From Cristatella mucedo (Eukaryota; Bryozoa; Phylactolaemata; Cristatellidae), in contig WPIO01000154.1 of assembly GCA_009760855.2 (NCBI GenBank), positions 491,001 to 555,000 on the forward strand: a stretch of 64,000 nt of DNA. Direction: 5' to 3'. Each line of letters begins with the position of its first letter. The stretch's first letter is position 1. Position numbers and translations under genes: made by a program. The notes beneath the pieces were generated by a model. The model saw only the letters and a list, made by a program, of their open reading frames with translations. It was not told where the DNA came from and made no database searches. Positions 44,251 through 56,309 of the stretch are shown piece after piece.

Positions 44251-44737
44251 GCCTAAGCGACTAAGCGACTTTAGGTAGCCAACAGACTTCATCTCATGCA
44301 GCAAAAGAAAATGAGAAGCGTAGCAGAGTCAGGAGAGCAGCTGAGATAGTGAGTAGCACGGAAATAGCAGATCAGGACCGCTGAAATGGATGATCCACGG
44401 TGGGCAGCAGAAGAGTAGTTGTCGTTGCGTAAGAATCGTAAAAGCGAGCTTTACAGTCTAAGACCTGCAGAGCAAAAGCTTTCGTTGCCGATGGTCGTTA
44501 AGCGGAGGAATGGAACAGCTAATCTATTGCCCAATCGGGTGCTATGGTCACGAGGAGGTTGAAACTGGTGCCGCTGTTCAGCTTGGTATGAAGGAGCCAG
44601 GCCGTGGTGAGTTTTGTGGGTCAGCGTAAAAACTGTGCTCTGCATCCGTCGATCAACCGGCAGCCATCCAATATATTTCAGCAAAGGAAAGACACGGGCA
44701 AAACTCTAGAATTTGAAAACTAGCCTTGCAGCCATAT

Positions 44738-44937
44738 TCCCCCAGCCGAACTGCTGCACAACTGATCAGGCTCCCTGGGGATATGTGCCCGCTGGGAGTA
44801 CATTACATTGCATCGCATTAGAGTATGGTCTCGTGTACCGCGCACGTTCGCCCGCAGTACCTCCGTGAGACTCCCACTAGAACTACCGCCGCCGGTGACA
44901 CAGTTGTACAACACCCTGCAGCCATTGTCGTCGCCGG
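44738..44937. repeat. 200-bp unidentified insertion in LINE-B
   Basis: Interrupts LINE-B between CAGCCATATTC and GGCTGCAGTGGCC. Contains ACATTACATT (44801-44810). The only copy noticed in the window. Confidence 0.5.
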
Positions 44938-45234
44938 CTGCAGTGGCCTGGTGGCATTTTCCTATAGCCCAGCCAAAAGGGAATTACAATAATCAAGCTA
45001 AGACAGATTGGAGCAATGTTCAATGCATGCATTTCGTAGCTCGTTTCGAGTGTCGCTGGCTACTAAATGGCTATGGCTATGGCCGCCTCAGCAACAGCGG
45101 CCACTTCGCTGCTCACATTGACGGTCAAGGCCACGCTGCCGCATTCCTGCACGTCGTCAGTCATTCGTGCACGCCATTTCTACGCTCTCGTCTCAAGTCA
45201 TAAACTCTCGCTTCTCAAGACGTCCATCTGGCTT

Positions 45235-45325
45235 ATAATTATATAAATATAATTCAATTATATAGCACCCCAAGAGAACTTAATCTCTATTAAGGCGCTT
45301 CACATATGCCTCGGGGCCCGCATTC
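45235..45325 (-). mobile_element. SINE-2 fragment
   Basis: Reverse of GGCATATGTGAAGCGCCTTA, AGAGATTAAGTTCTCTTGG and TGCTATATA, matching SINE-2 near 12130 and 15750. Confidence 0.6.
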
Positions 45326-45717
45326 GTGCGACGAAGGTCAATGAAGGTCACTAAAAGTCACTTGTTCAACAAAGGTCGCTTTATCACCCTCGACGTCGTC
45401 TGTAGTAACAGTAGCAAGGTCAATTCTGCTGCATTCGTTTGCACATTCAAATGTCGGCTTCGCGGCGGCTGCGTCTCAGCGTTATCGCCAACAGACTGTC
45501 AGTTAACCGTGACATAAGATGTAGGTATTTCTAACTTTTGCTTAGTGCCGTCCATCTCCAGCGAAATGCCTCACGAAACTAGCTGCAGCATGTGAGCGTA
45601 CACGTCGTTCTTCGAGTAGTGGCAGAACATTGCCCTTTGTCAGTTCGCTTAATTTTGGCTGACCACTGCATCAAAATTCGCTGTCTTCAGTAGGGAAGTT
45701 TTTTTGAATCCCAAAGC

Positions 45718-46255
45718 TTGGCAGAGCAGGCAGCTACTTAATCATTCAAGCACTCAATGTCTCTGTCCATACCGTCACAAGCTGGGTACAGCTTCACTGG
45801 TATTTTCACTTCGCCGGTATTTGTTGCATTTCGGCTGGGACTAGAACTGCTACGAGCTCTTAGGTCTTCGGTCTAGTGCGTCCGGACGTGGAAGCCGCTA
45901 TGCCCATTTCTGACGTTTAATGTCCGAATAGTTGGCTAATACCTGAGGGTCAGCATTAGTCGTTTTGTGCTAGTCTCAGTGATTCTGGCCATATCGGCTA
46001 ATATTGAACCTGATATACTGAACTAAAGTATAAAAGTAAAGGCTAAATAATTAACAACCTTGGTTAATGTATAACGGCAGAAGAGTCTATGTGTCTATCA
46101 ACAACTCTTTCAGTTGGTAATAAAGGATTTCCAGCTGCAGGACTTGATCCCACGACCTGAGTCGTGACGCAAGGGCTCTTTTCCGTTGGACTGGAATCCA
46201 GGGGCTGCAGCGAGTACATGGCACTTTAAAATTGAAGAAGTCTGATCTGCTGATT
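45718..46255 (-). mobile_element. SINE-3, copy 2
   Basis: Pair of 29943-30490. The tRNA-like head reads on the minus strand from about 46215: CAGTCCAACGGAAAAGAGC (box A-like), then TGGGATCAAGTCCTGC (box B-like). Confidence 0.6.
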
Positions 46256-46259
46256 TTCA

Positions 46260-46555
46260 AAATTCGGAAAATTTTCTCTGAATCTCTCCGACTTTCAACT
46301 CGTGCTTAACAAAATTGGGAAATTTTTCAAACGGCAAATTACCAAACTTAAGGGTCTGTGAAGTCACAGATCGCAGCAAATAGTTTAAGCGGCAATGATA
46401 TCAGCAGAATATCATTAAGCGGCATTTAGACGTCTTTGCCAAGAGAGTGCAGTAACCCTAATAGCATTTCAGGATCGTGTTATAGGGAAACTCGATATAC
46501 GGCTACTGAAGCTTATATCTTCCCACGAGAGCAGGAACCTGGCTGCTGACAAAGT
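46260..46555. other. Unassigned
   Basis: AT-rich, no gene or repeat recognised. Confidence 0.3.
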
Positions 46556-46559
46556 AAAG

Positions 46560-46815
46560 GTGTCTGATACCTTGGCCTCGACTGATGATGTGCGGAACAT
46601 ATTGATTGTTCTTTCTGCGCCCGTTGCAGCCACTTCGGAGCCTTTTATAGCTGGAATTTGCTTTGAGATTGCTATGGCCGCTATCTGTTGAGGCCATAGA
46701 CTGCTGCTCTGATGGAGGACAAGCTGCTTCGCTTCCCTGCCAGCGTACAGCCAACGGTCTATGAACTGCGAGTTAAAGCGAGAATGTCAAACTCTCGATA
46801 TAGGTCGACTGGCAT
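46560..46815 (-). repeat. Dispersed repeat R4, copy 2
   Basis: Inverted match of 31020-31255. Confidence 0.65.
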
Positions 46816-46851
46816 CCATGTTTCTGCATCAATGTGCAACGACCGCCGATG

Positions 46852-46895
46852 TGACCTTGACCACATATGTGACCTTGAACGAGATGTGACCTTGA
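46852..46895. repeat. TGACCTTGA x3
   Basis: The 9-mer TGACCTTGA occurs at 46852, 46870 and 46887. Its complement TCAAGGTCA is the extended half site bound by monomeric nuclear receptors (SF-1/FTZ-F1, ERR). Probably a short tandem repeat; function not shown. Confidence 0.5.
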
Positions 46896-47019
46896 ACGCC
46901 GATGTGAAGAGTGAAGTGATCGTTCTTGCTGAGGTGGTTACAGCCGCTACCAAGCCCGCGACACTCGTAACGAGCTTCAAAATGCATGAGGATGAAAATT
47001 GCCTCAGTGTCACAATCCA

Positions 47020-47890
47020 TTTTCAACTGTCACTAATTGCTTACTGGCGTACATGGTTTTACAATATAACTTGGCGTACGTGGTTTTAGCTGCTTCCACA
47101 GCTAGCCATCACGTCCGATTCCTATCAAAGATTAGGAACTTTTTATTAGACGATCACATCAGCTCCACTCTCAAGTAAACCAACTTTCAGTTACACAACA
47201 TTGCTAAAATTTGTGGTTGTTTAGACAGGGATACTGCATCTAAATTGGTCCATGCATTTATGACACCTCGTGTCGACTTCTGTAACTCACTGCTTGCTGG
47301 TCTACCCTCCAGTGAAATCAGGGGCTTACATTTGGAGCAAAACTCTGCTGCTAGGCTTGTCTGTTGCGAGCGTCATAATTGTCATATTAAACCACTTCTG
47401 GCCGACTTGCACTGGATCCCTGTCAATCAACGAATCGACTTCAAAGTTCAATCACTCACTGTTAGGTCCCTTCATTCTTTGGCTCCAGCCGACCTATCAG
47501 ATCAACTTCCCCACCAGGCTAAGCAGCATATCACCTACTTTTTCGAACCTGATCGTTTACCTTTACCTCGCTTGAACCTCAAATCCAATGGAGACCGTGC
47601 CATTAGTTCGCATGCTCCCAAAGCACGGATCGTACTTCCGACTGGCGTCACGATATCCACTGACTTTACGAAATTGAAAAACAAACTAAAAACGTATCCA
47701 TTTATCAAAGCCTTAAGTAGGTCGATGTGGATTCGTCCTTTGTGTGCTTATGCGTGCTGGCACTGTGAGCTGCCGCTTAACATATTTACATGCTGACCCT
47801 GTGAACGTCACCTATAGCTATGTTATGCTTTTTGTCATATATAGAAAGAGATTGAGTTCTCTGAGGGCCCTATACCAACGTATTATTACT
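47020..47890 (+). mobile_element. Chimeric LINE (LINE-B-like start, LINE-A body)
   Basis: 47085-47143 resembles LINE-B (AACAGCTAGCCATCACGTCC-type segment). From 47143 it is LINE-A (TTAGACGATCACATCAGCTC), with frame 47245-47796 (HAFMTPRVDFCNSLLAGLP, LHWIPVNQRIDFK) and a 3' UTR ending near 47890. The junction matches the one at 29848. Confidence 0.75.
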
Positions 47891-47954
47891 GTTACTTATC
47901 ATACCAACTCCCATAACAATAATATTTAAAATGATTGTAGATCAATATTTTGCT

Positions 47955-48037
47955 AATCACTAATTTTTAGCATGGAGGTCGTGGGCTCGAGTCTCCGAGG
48001 GCGCTATATACATGAATTTTATTTATTTATTTTATTC
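47955..48037 (+). mobile_element. SINE-2 fragment
   Basis: TCGTGGGCTCGAGTCTC (box B-like) running straight into GAGGGCGCTATATACATGAA and a T/A-rich tail. Confidence 0.55.
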
Positions 48038-48104
48038 CTAATGTCCCACTCAACAAATATAAAATTACCTATTTCATCTAAATTTAATCCATTTCTACAC
48101 CTCT

Positions 48105-50155
48105 TGATTACAAAAGTATTGATCAAGCACAACCTCAAGTGCACCAGCTTTTGCGTATGCACATTTCCCATAAACAAAGCTTGCATAAACTGCCAAGTTC
48201 ACTTTAATATTTTAATGAACTAAATTTATAAAATACCCTACTGCTTTGCTTTTTTAATTATGTTTTATAGCTGATTGTATTTGGTTACCACCCAGCCACC
48301 AACCTAAACGGTGCACATCCGGTCTTGTCCCGACCCAGCTTGGCAAATCAGACTTTGAGGACATTTTGACAGATTAGGAAAACAGCAACAGTCTAGTAAG
48401 TGAGGTCTACTATTCCTGTGCCGCCACGGCCACTATTCGCTGAGTTGATGCCATTCATTTTGAGAACGCGAACTGTTCTTCGTGTCCGTGGTTTAATTTT
48501 ACGTCTCACAGGATAAGCGGCTGAGGCGGTTCTGCCTACTATCGGCATTTCATTTTGAAATTGTTAATGCTACCCCATTTATATTGATACATATCTATAT
48601 ATCCGCTGTATTCTTGCCATTTGAAAGAACATGCCTATCAAATAGCGGCTTAGTATGACTGGGAACTATGGACGATCGTAAGTGCTGCTTATCCTCTAGC
48701 GATCCTATCTACTTTCTTAAGTGTAGTGGGCTGCCGAGAGAAGCACACGTTGTGTTGACATTGGTGCCATTTCATCCGCGTTTGCATGGTCATCGCTTCA
48801 GGCTTTTCGAATAATGAAGAATTCCTAGCACTGGCTTTGGGATTTCTGGATCGGTGGTGTCTGCTGGTTTTCAGTCCCCCTAATTTCTTACCCCAACTCA
48901 TATGACCAGTTTTCGCCATCTGCCACAGACGCGAACGCTTGCATTTTCTGCATTGTGACTCATTTGCTTGTAGCCAAATTGTACTTGCTTGATGTCACGC
49001 TGAGGGTTTGCAAGCACTTGTTTTAAGGGCGTTAGTAATTGGCACGCACCAACTGCTGCCTACGTGCTAGATTGACCGTGAGAGCCACCATGATTATTCG
49101 TGTAGTGCGATGGTGAAGAGTTTTGAATTGCCAGCTACAGTAGCATTAGCATGCAAATGGTTTGCCCAGACACGTTTTGCCGCATGCTGAGCGATGGTCT
49201 GTCAACTCCCATTCCATAAATTTACGTATGTGAATGCATAATCGGTAGCTTTACTTCATCAATTGGCAGCCTAGAACTTTTGAAGGGTAGGACTTTTTTA
49301 TAAGAGACTTCTCAGATGAGTTGGCAGCTATAGCATCCGCATTGTAATCCGAACCTAGATTTGGTGATCCTTTCGGAAGTCTATCGACCTTCCTTTTGAG
49401 GGTTTGGAAGTGCACGCTTGCCTCGTTGGCTTGATGCAAAGTCAAGGCCAATCGTGGGCCTCGTTGGCATGACGTCTCTCGAGCCCCAACTTTAGCAGCT
49501 CCTCAACTCCCGAGGCAAATATAATTACTCGCGGCTGTAGTAAGACCTTAAGAGCGGTCTTGGGTGTTTCTGGCTTCAAGCCTTGAATAGAAATTGGAGC
49601 CAGATTTAAGTACATTATCTAATATCACTGGTCACTGAGGAGGTTCGAGTCAGTCAGTAAAGTTTGCCAATTGGCCCGCCTAAGTACCTTTCTGATTGTC
49701 GTGTCGGTTTGCTCTAATCGCTTAGAATCTCGTAGGGTGTGCTGACGCGTCTTTGGATGTACCAAGGATTTCGCAGCTGAACATCACCTGTGTTTGCCGT
49801 GTCAGAAAGTACCTCTCATTCGGTATGGTGACTGGCTGATTACCCGCTCGTTGTTAAAAAGTGTGCACTGCAATTATAATGGCCAACAAAAGTTTATTGT
49901 GTACCAAGATACTTCGTATTTATTACTAATATTATTTTTTCTGTCAGCATACGCTTCCGGGAATGTTTCATTATATTCGATTTGTTGTTGAATTATATAA
50001 ACCCAGATATCGTTGACTTGGTAGACATCACGTCACTGCAGGAGAAGAACACTGAAGTGGCCAATGAACGGAAGCTTAGTCGCCGAGAGGTTTACTGAGC
50101 GTTGCCCCTGGCAGACGAAAGCAACAAGTAGCAGTAGAGTTGAGCAGTACTGCTG
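48105..50155 (-). repeat. 2-kb dispersed repeat R2, copy 2
   Basis: Inverted copy of 24412-26450. Both short frames of copy 1 recur (48689-48919 and 49251-49451) with changes spread over all codon positions. Confidence 0.85.
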
Positions 50156-50309
50156 AAACGCACAGTGTAGCCACAATATTTAATTCATAACATTGATGTC
50201 ACTATGTACTTTATAGGTTCTCTCCGTTAGTAGTGCTGACACTTCGCACGTTACAACTAGAAATTAGGCTGTACTTCCTGTACAACTTATTAAAATGACT
50301 TAAAATTAC

Positions 50310-50362
50310 AATAAAATCTCAAATGGCGCTATGCAAATGTATTATTGTTATTATTACCGGGC
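50310..50362 (+). mobile_element. LINE-A tail fragment
   Basis: AATGGCGCTATGCAAATGTATTATTGTTATTATT only. Confidence 0.4.
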
Positions 50363-50424
50363 GTAGTAGTTCGGTGTGGCTCACTCAGCCTTGCGATGAC
50401 CTGCTTATATTGTTCATGGGTCTC

Positions 50425-50860
50425 CTTTGCTAAAAGAGCTTGGATGGCTACCGGTTGATCGACGGATACAGAGCAAAAATCTCTCATTGACCCAAAAGGC
50501 CGCTACGGCTTGGCTACTTCGTACCTAGCTGAACTGCTGCACTAGTTTTTGCCTCCTCGTCCACAAAGGTACTGTATGGACAAGAAATTAGCTGTTCCAT
50601 TCTTACGCTTAAAGACCGTTGGCGACGGAAGCTTTTGCTCTGCAGGTCATAAATTTCGGAACTCAATTCCTCGACTCTCAGGCAGCAACTTCTACTCTCC
50701 TGCAGCCGACTGTGGCGCATCCATTTCATCCATCCTGAGCTGTAACTTCCACGGCACTCACTACCTCAGCTGCCCGCCTGATTCACCTACGCTTCCCACT
50801 TTCTCTCTGTTAGGTGAGATGAAGTCTGGTTAGTGCCGAAGGCTTGCGTAAAGCTGCTTA
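50425..50860 (+). mobile_element. LINE-B C-terminal fragment (left part)
   Basis: Follows LINE-B from the LLKELGWLPVDRRIQ segment to GTCTGGTTAGTGCCGAAGGC. Continues at about 52797 after the nested LINE-A. Confidence 0.8.
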
Positions 50861-50861
50861 G

Positions 50862-52795
50862 TAATTATAATAACAATAATGTTCTTGATAAAGCGCCCTC
50901 AGAGAACTCAGTCTCTTTCTAGGCGCTTTACATTTGCTGCAAAGGGAAACGTAATTGAATGGTGAGTAATATCATGCTTGATAAACAACAAATGTGGTTA
51001 GTATCAGCATGCACAGTGTCAGCATGCATAAGCGCATGCAGGATGAATCACAAAGACCCACTAAATGCTGTCCTAAATAGGTGTGTTTTTAAGTTCTTTT
51101 TAAATGTGGTCAAGTCAGGGGATGTTCTGACGCAAGTCGGGAGGGACTTCCGGGCTTTGGGAGCATACGAGCTAAATGCACGGTCTCTAAAGGATTTGAG
51201 GTTTGTACGAGCTATCGATAAACTGTTGGGTTCCGAAAAGCGGGAGGTACGATGCTTGGCCTCATGGGTGAGTAGATCTGAGAGATAGGCTAGAGCCAAA
51301 GAATAAAATGACCTAAAAGTGAGCGACAGAACCTCTTATTCGACCCGTTGCTTGACTGGGAGCCAGTGCAGGTCGGCGAGAAGTAGCGTGATGTGGCAAC
51401 TTCGAAGCTCACGACAGACAAGCCTAGCTGCGGAGTTTGGCACCAACTGTAATCGCCTGATTGCACATGCCGGTAGGCCAGTAAGCAGTGAGTTACAGAA
51501 GTCGAGACGGGATGTCACGAATGCATGGACCAACTTAGACGTGGTATCCTTATCTAAACCAGCCCGAATTTTAGCAATGTTGTGTAGCTGAAGGTATGCA
51601 TATTTGACTGTGGAGCTGATGTAGTAGTCTAACGAGAGGTCACTTTGGAACATGACACCTAGATTTCGAGATGATTCGACAGGAGATATGCTGGCAGAGC
51701 CAATTTTAGCGTCAGCCTTTCCAATCGCTGAATCACACTGGGTTTGCCCATAACTAGTTAGTTAGTTTTATCACCGTTTAGTTATAGAAATTTGCTGCCA
51801 TTCATGTGCGGATGTCATCAATGCATGCAGCCAGTGAGTTGAGAGAATTTGAGGTGCTCGAAGGCTGGGAGGGATCAAAGCAAAGGTACAACTGAATGTC
51901 ATCCGCATAGAAGTGAAAGCCTAGATTGTGCTTGGCAATCACATCGGCAAGATGGAGAGTATAAACCTTGAAAAGACGCGCACGTAGAGCGGAGCCTTGA
52001 GGTACCCCATATTTCAGAGGTACCTCGGATGATCTTTGTCCATTCACGTCAATACTCTGGAGTCTCCCACTGAGGTAGGACCTGAACCATTGCAGAGCAG
52101 TGCCGGTGATGCCCAGGCGAGATGAGAGGCGCTCTAGAAAAACTTTGTGATGGATAGTATCAGCAGCTGCCGAAAGATCGAGCAAAACAAGCAGAGACAC
52201 TCTAGCCATGTCTGCATTCCTAAGTCGGTCATTGTATAACCTAATCAACGCTGACTCTGTGAAGTGATTAGCTGTAAAGCCAGACTGGAACTTACTAGCA
52301 AAGTTCTAGGTTTCGATATATGAGTTCAGCTTGTCTGACACGACCCGTTCCAGTGGTGTCTTTGATAGGAATCGTAGAAGGGAGACTGGGCGGTAGTTGC
52401 TCAGTTCTCTTGGTCTAGTGTCGCTTTCTTGAGAAGTGGCCTGACTACAGCTTTTCTAAAGGTGCAGGGACATGACCTGAGGCGAACGACATGTTAATGA
52501 TGTTAGTTATGCGTGGCAGCAGCAGATCAGTGCAACGTAGGAGCAGGACAGTGGGAATAGGGTCCAGAGGACTTGTCTTCTTTGATTGGAATACGAACTT
52601 CAGGACTAGATCACGAGTGACCTGCTTACGTGTAGACATTGAGGTGCAGCCAGGAATCGCGGAACAGCATTCTGGGGGGGGGTAATTGTGTCATCGCAGG
52701 GATGGACTCCCTGATCTTGTTCATCTTCTGCACAAAGAATCGAGAGAATACAGAGGTTGGATAGTGAGTGTTCTACACAAATCTCGAGAGAGATT
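50862..52795 (-). mobile_element. LINE-A nested in LINE-B
   Basis: 1.9 kb: tail, hairpin, 3' UTR, C-terminal coding (frame 51336-51653), RT (51802-52248 with SAAADTIHHKVFLERL, GVPQGSALRARLF and FHFYADDIQLY), and the linker (DLVLKFVFQSKKTSPLDPIP, 52445-52639). Several frameshifts. TTAG at both edges. Confidence 0.9.
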
Positions 52796-52796
52796 A

Positions 52797-52885
52797 GGTT
52801 ATGAGTGGGCTACCGAAAACTCTCCCCGTAACTCTCACATAGTGTTTGTGTCATAGTGGAGTTAGAGGCGGACATATATTACAAT
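52797..52885 (+). mobile_element. LINE-B 3' UTR (right part)
   Basis: TTAGGTTATGAGTGGGCTAC, CTCCCCGTAACTCTCACATA and GAGTTAGAGGCGGACATATA match the end of LINE-B. Confidence 0.75.
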
Positions 52886-53074
52886 AAATTACGTCGTCCA
52901 TCAAAACAGATATTTTAACCGGTCTATTGGGTCAGAATAAGAATCTTGCTCCGTTTACCGACCGAAAGTCGCCATCGAAGCTCCGACAGCAGAAGAGACG
53001 CGCGGCTGACGTATTTGTTAAAACACCAGCCCACAGCCCTAATCGTCGCTGTCATTACAGTACTCGAGATTCGA

Positions 53075-53645
53075 ACCAGGGAGCTAGTTACCTTTTTTTG
53101 CACGCTGTCGTGGTAGACAATCTCTAATTTTAGATATGCATCGGGCGTGCTATCTATTCGTGGATGCAGTCTTCTTAATAAAACTTTCAAAATGTAGGCA
53201 GTTTTCAAAGCGAAACCTAAATGCCGAGCGACAGTAGCACAATAGATAATCGCCAGATAATCATCGTAAAAGTAAAAACTCCAACGCCCAACCCTGGGGC
53301 TTGGGGCGTCTCATTATTTGCCGCTCTGCTGTGTCCTTCTTTAGTTCAAGAGAATTTCACGACATCATGGATCGAATGTCGGCAAGTATTCAGTTAATCA
53401 GTTCCTGCAGCAGTGCCAACTGTCTCATGTAGTTTGGTATCGTCATCAGAGAAGTTATAGCTGATTCCGTATGCCCGAATAACTTTTCTATGGGCTCAGT
53501 GTAAACGGAGAACAGCAAAGGACCCAGGATGGACCCCCTGGGGGTGGGACTCGGCAGGTGACTGGTCAGGTAAATGAAACTTGACCTTAACAAGAAAAGG
53601 ATTAAAAATGATAACGGAGAGAGTATGACTTATGCCTCTTCTGCC
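53075..53645 (-). mobile_element. LINE-B fragment (left part)
   Basis: Diverged coding region in reverse, including the GSILGPLLFSVYTEPIEKLF segment (frame 53390-53593). Continues at 55592 after two LINE-A copies. Confidence 0.7.
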
Positions 53646-53646
53646 A

Positions 53647-53703
53647 AAGAGATAATAACAATAATAATAATAATACACCTGATAAAGCACCCCCAAAGAA
53701 CTG

Positions 53704-53773
<70 letters not shown>

Positions 53774-54145
53774 GGTGCTTTACATTTGCTGCAAAGAAAA
53801 CAAGATCGAATGGTCGGTTGGTAGCATGCTCAATAAACGACGAGAGTAATCTATGGGTGACATACAAATGGTTAGAATGCAAGCACGGTTAGTGGCAGCA
53901 TGCACAGTGAGAGCACGCATAAGCATATAAAGAACGAGTCACAGGGACCCACTAAATGCTGGCATAAATAGAGGCGTTTTTAGCTTTCTTTTAAAAGTGG
54001 TCAAGTCAGGAGATGCCATGACGCAAGTCGGGAGTGAAAGCCAAGCTTTAGCAGCATGCGAACTAAAGGCACGGTCTCCAAAAGATTTAAGGTTTTCACG
54101 ATGTATATGTAACCAATTAGATAAACGCAGCTGATAGATTCAGCA
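53647..54145 (-). mobile_element. LINE-A 3' part with (CT)n in its hairpin
   Basis: (ATT)n tail, then the hairpin whose TCTCTTTCTAGG arm is replaced by a 68-bp (CT)n run, 3' UTR and ORF end. Head-to-head with the next copy. Confidence 0.85.
53705..53772. repeat. (CT)n microsatellite
   Basis: 68 bp pure CT, located exactly in the LINE-A terminal hairpin. Confidence 0.97.
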
Positions 54146-54149
54146 GTGC

Positions 54150-55590
54150 TAGGTCGTGGTGGACCTGCTGAACTCATATATCGAAACCTCACACCTTGCT
54201 AGTAAGTTCCGGTCTGGCTTTAGAGCTAATCACTCCACAGAGTCAGCACTGCTTAGGATATACAGTGACCTACTTAGGAATGCCGACATGGCTAGAGTGT
54301 CTCTGCTTTTTTACTCGCTTTTTTTTACTCGATCTTTCGGCAGCTTTTGATACCATCGATCACAAAGTTCTTCTAGAGCGCCTCTCATCTCGCCTGGGAA
54401 TCACCGGTACTGCTCTGCAGTGGTTCAGGTCCTATCTCAGTGGGAGACTCCAGAGTATTGACGTGAATGGACAAAGATCATCCAAGGTACCTCTGAAATA
54501 TGGCGTACCTCAGGGCTCCGTGCTAGGTTCGGTTCTTTTCACGGTTTATACTCTCCATCTTGCTGATGTGATTGCCAAGCACAATCTAGGCTTTCACTTC
54601 TATGCGGATAACACTCAGTTGTACCTTTGCTTTGATCCCTCCCAGCCTTCGAGCACCTCGAATTCTCTCAACTCACTTGCTGCATGCATTGACGACATCC
54701 TGTTGAATCAACTCGAAATCAAGGTGTCATATTCCAAAGCGACCTCTCGTTAGACGACCATATCAGCTCCACAGTCAAATCTGCCTATTTTCAACTTCAT
54801 AATATTGATTAAATTCGGGCTTGTTTAGATAAGGATACCACATCTAAGTTGGTCCATGTATTCGTGACATCCTGGCTCGACGTCTGCAACTCACTGCATA
54901 CCGGCCTACGAGCATGTGCGATCATGCGATTGCAGCTGGTGCAAAACTCCGCAGCTAGGCTTGTCTGTCGTGAGCATCGCAGTTGCCACATTACTCCACT
55001 TTTCGCCGACCTGCACTGGCTACCAGTCAAGCAACGGATTGACTTCAAGGTTATGTCGCTCACTTTTAGGTCATTTCATTCTTTGGCTCGAGCCTATCTC
55101 TCAGATCTACTCCCCAATCAGGCCAAGCATCGTACCACCTGCTTTTCGGAATCCAACAGTCTACAAATACCCCGTACAAACCTGAAATCCTTTGGAGACC
55201 GTGCATTTAGTTCGTATGCTCCCAAAGCCTGGAACTCCCTCCCGACCTGCGTCAGAACATCCCCTGACTTGATCACATTTAAAAAAAAACTTAAAAACAT
55301 ACCTATTTAGGACAGCATTTAGTTGGTCCCTGTGATTTGTCCTTATGTGCTTATATCGTTTGATGTGCTTATGCGTGCTGACACTGTGAATGCTGCCACT
55401 GACCACATTTGCATGCTGAACCTGTGCATGTCACCCTAACCATGTTATTAATTTTGTTTGCTTATCAAGCATGATTTTACTCACCATTTCAATTGCATTT
55501 CCCTTTGCAGCAAATGTAAAGCGCCAGCAGAGAGATTAAGTTCTCTGAGGGCGCTTTATCAAGTGCATTATCATTATTATTATATTATTA
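54150..55590 (+). mobile_element. LINE-A, RT to 3' end
   Basis: Starts VDLLNSYIETSHLASKFRSG, RT frame 54196-54753 ([37 protein letters not shown], where the second catalytic Asp is Asn), an internal deletion of about 160 bp near 54705, C-terminal frame 54849-55310, then 3' UTR and (ATT)n tail. Confidence 0.9.
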
Positions 55591-55591
55591 G

Positions 55592-55900
55592 GGCAGAGAC
55601 ATTCCCACCATCGTTGCTGTATAGGATGTCGTTAGTGGCACGGTTGAGAGCAGTTTCAGTGAAGTGCTGCCACTTGAACTCCAAATGAAGCTTTTTGACC
55701 TGTGGGTCTCTTCAATGCATTCTACAAGCTTTTTAGCGACAATCGTTTCAAGAATTTTTGACAAAGTAGGAAGAAGTGAAATTTGGCTATTGTTAAGTAG
55801 GATTTTTGCAACTACGAAGGCTGAAACATTGTTGGCCTAGCCGTTATTATCGGGTAGTGAAACCTCTATGAGTTGTCGAGCAAAGTTGCTCATATTACTA
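55592..55900 (-). mobile_element. LINE-B fragment (right part)
   Basis: Matches LINE-B around 19380-19620 (AGTGAAGTGCTGCCACTTGA, TTTAGCGACAATCGTTTCAA) and continues the copy at 53075-53645. Confidence 0.7.
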
Positions 55901-56217
55901 AGTTGGTTAGGGCCTTACTCACAAGACTGCATTTTTTCAAGTCAAACAAGATGCCCCGGCCTTTTATGCTTAGGTTTTCAAAAAAGAGAAGACTTTTGCA
56001 ATATTTTGCAATATTTCAGATCGTCATCAGACCTAGACTTCTGAAAGCTCTGCTCATGCCTGCGACAAATACGCTGCACTTTATGAAACTTGGGTTGAAT
56101 TGGAAGAAATCTCGGCGACTCTGTATGCGGACAGATTGTAGGCGTTCTATTGCTCGCTCATCGAGGGCACGAGCTCATTGTATGCTAGCTCGCCCATCGA
56201 GGGCACGCCTGCATATC

Positions 56218-56307
56218 ACTTTGCAGCAAATGTAAAGCGCCTAGAAAGAGATTAGGTTCTCTGAGGGCGCTTTATCAAGTGCAATATTATTATTATTATT
56301 ATTATTA
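56218..56307 (+). mobile_element. LINE-A 3' end fragment
   Basis: Clean terminal hairpin (AAAGCGCC...GGGCGCTTT) and (ATT)n tail. Confidence 0.85.
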
Positions 56308-56309
56308 AG

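Larger units (their letters stand above)
43866..45010 (-). mobile_element. LINE-B copy with two insertions
   Basis: LINE-B 3' UTR (43866-43967), interrupted by LINE-A (43968-44250), then C-terminal coding (44250-44737; LPVDRRMQSTVFTLTHKTHH in frame 44451-44684). A second insertion of about 200 bp (44738-44937) precedes the last LINE-B segment ending near 45010. GCCTAA flanks the LINE-A insert. A GCAGCCAT motif recurs at both sides of the second. Confidence 0.85.
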
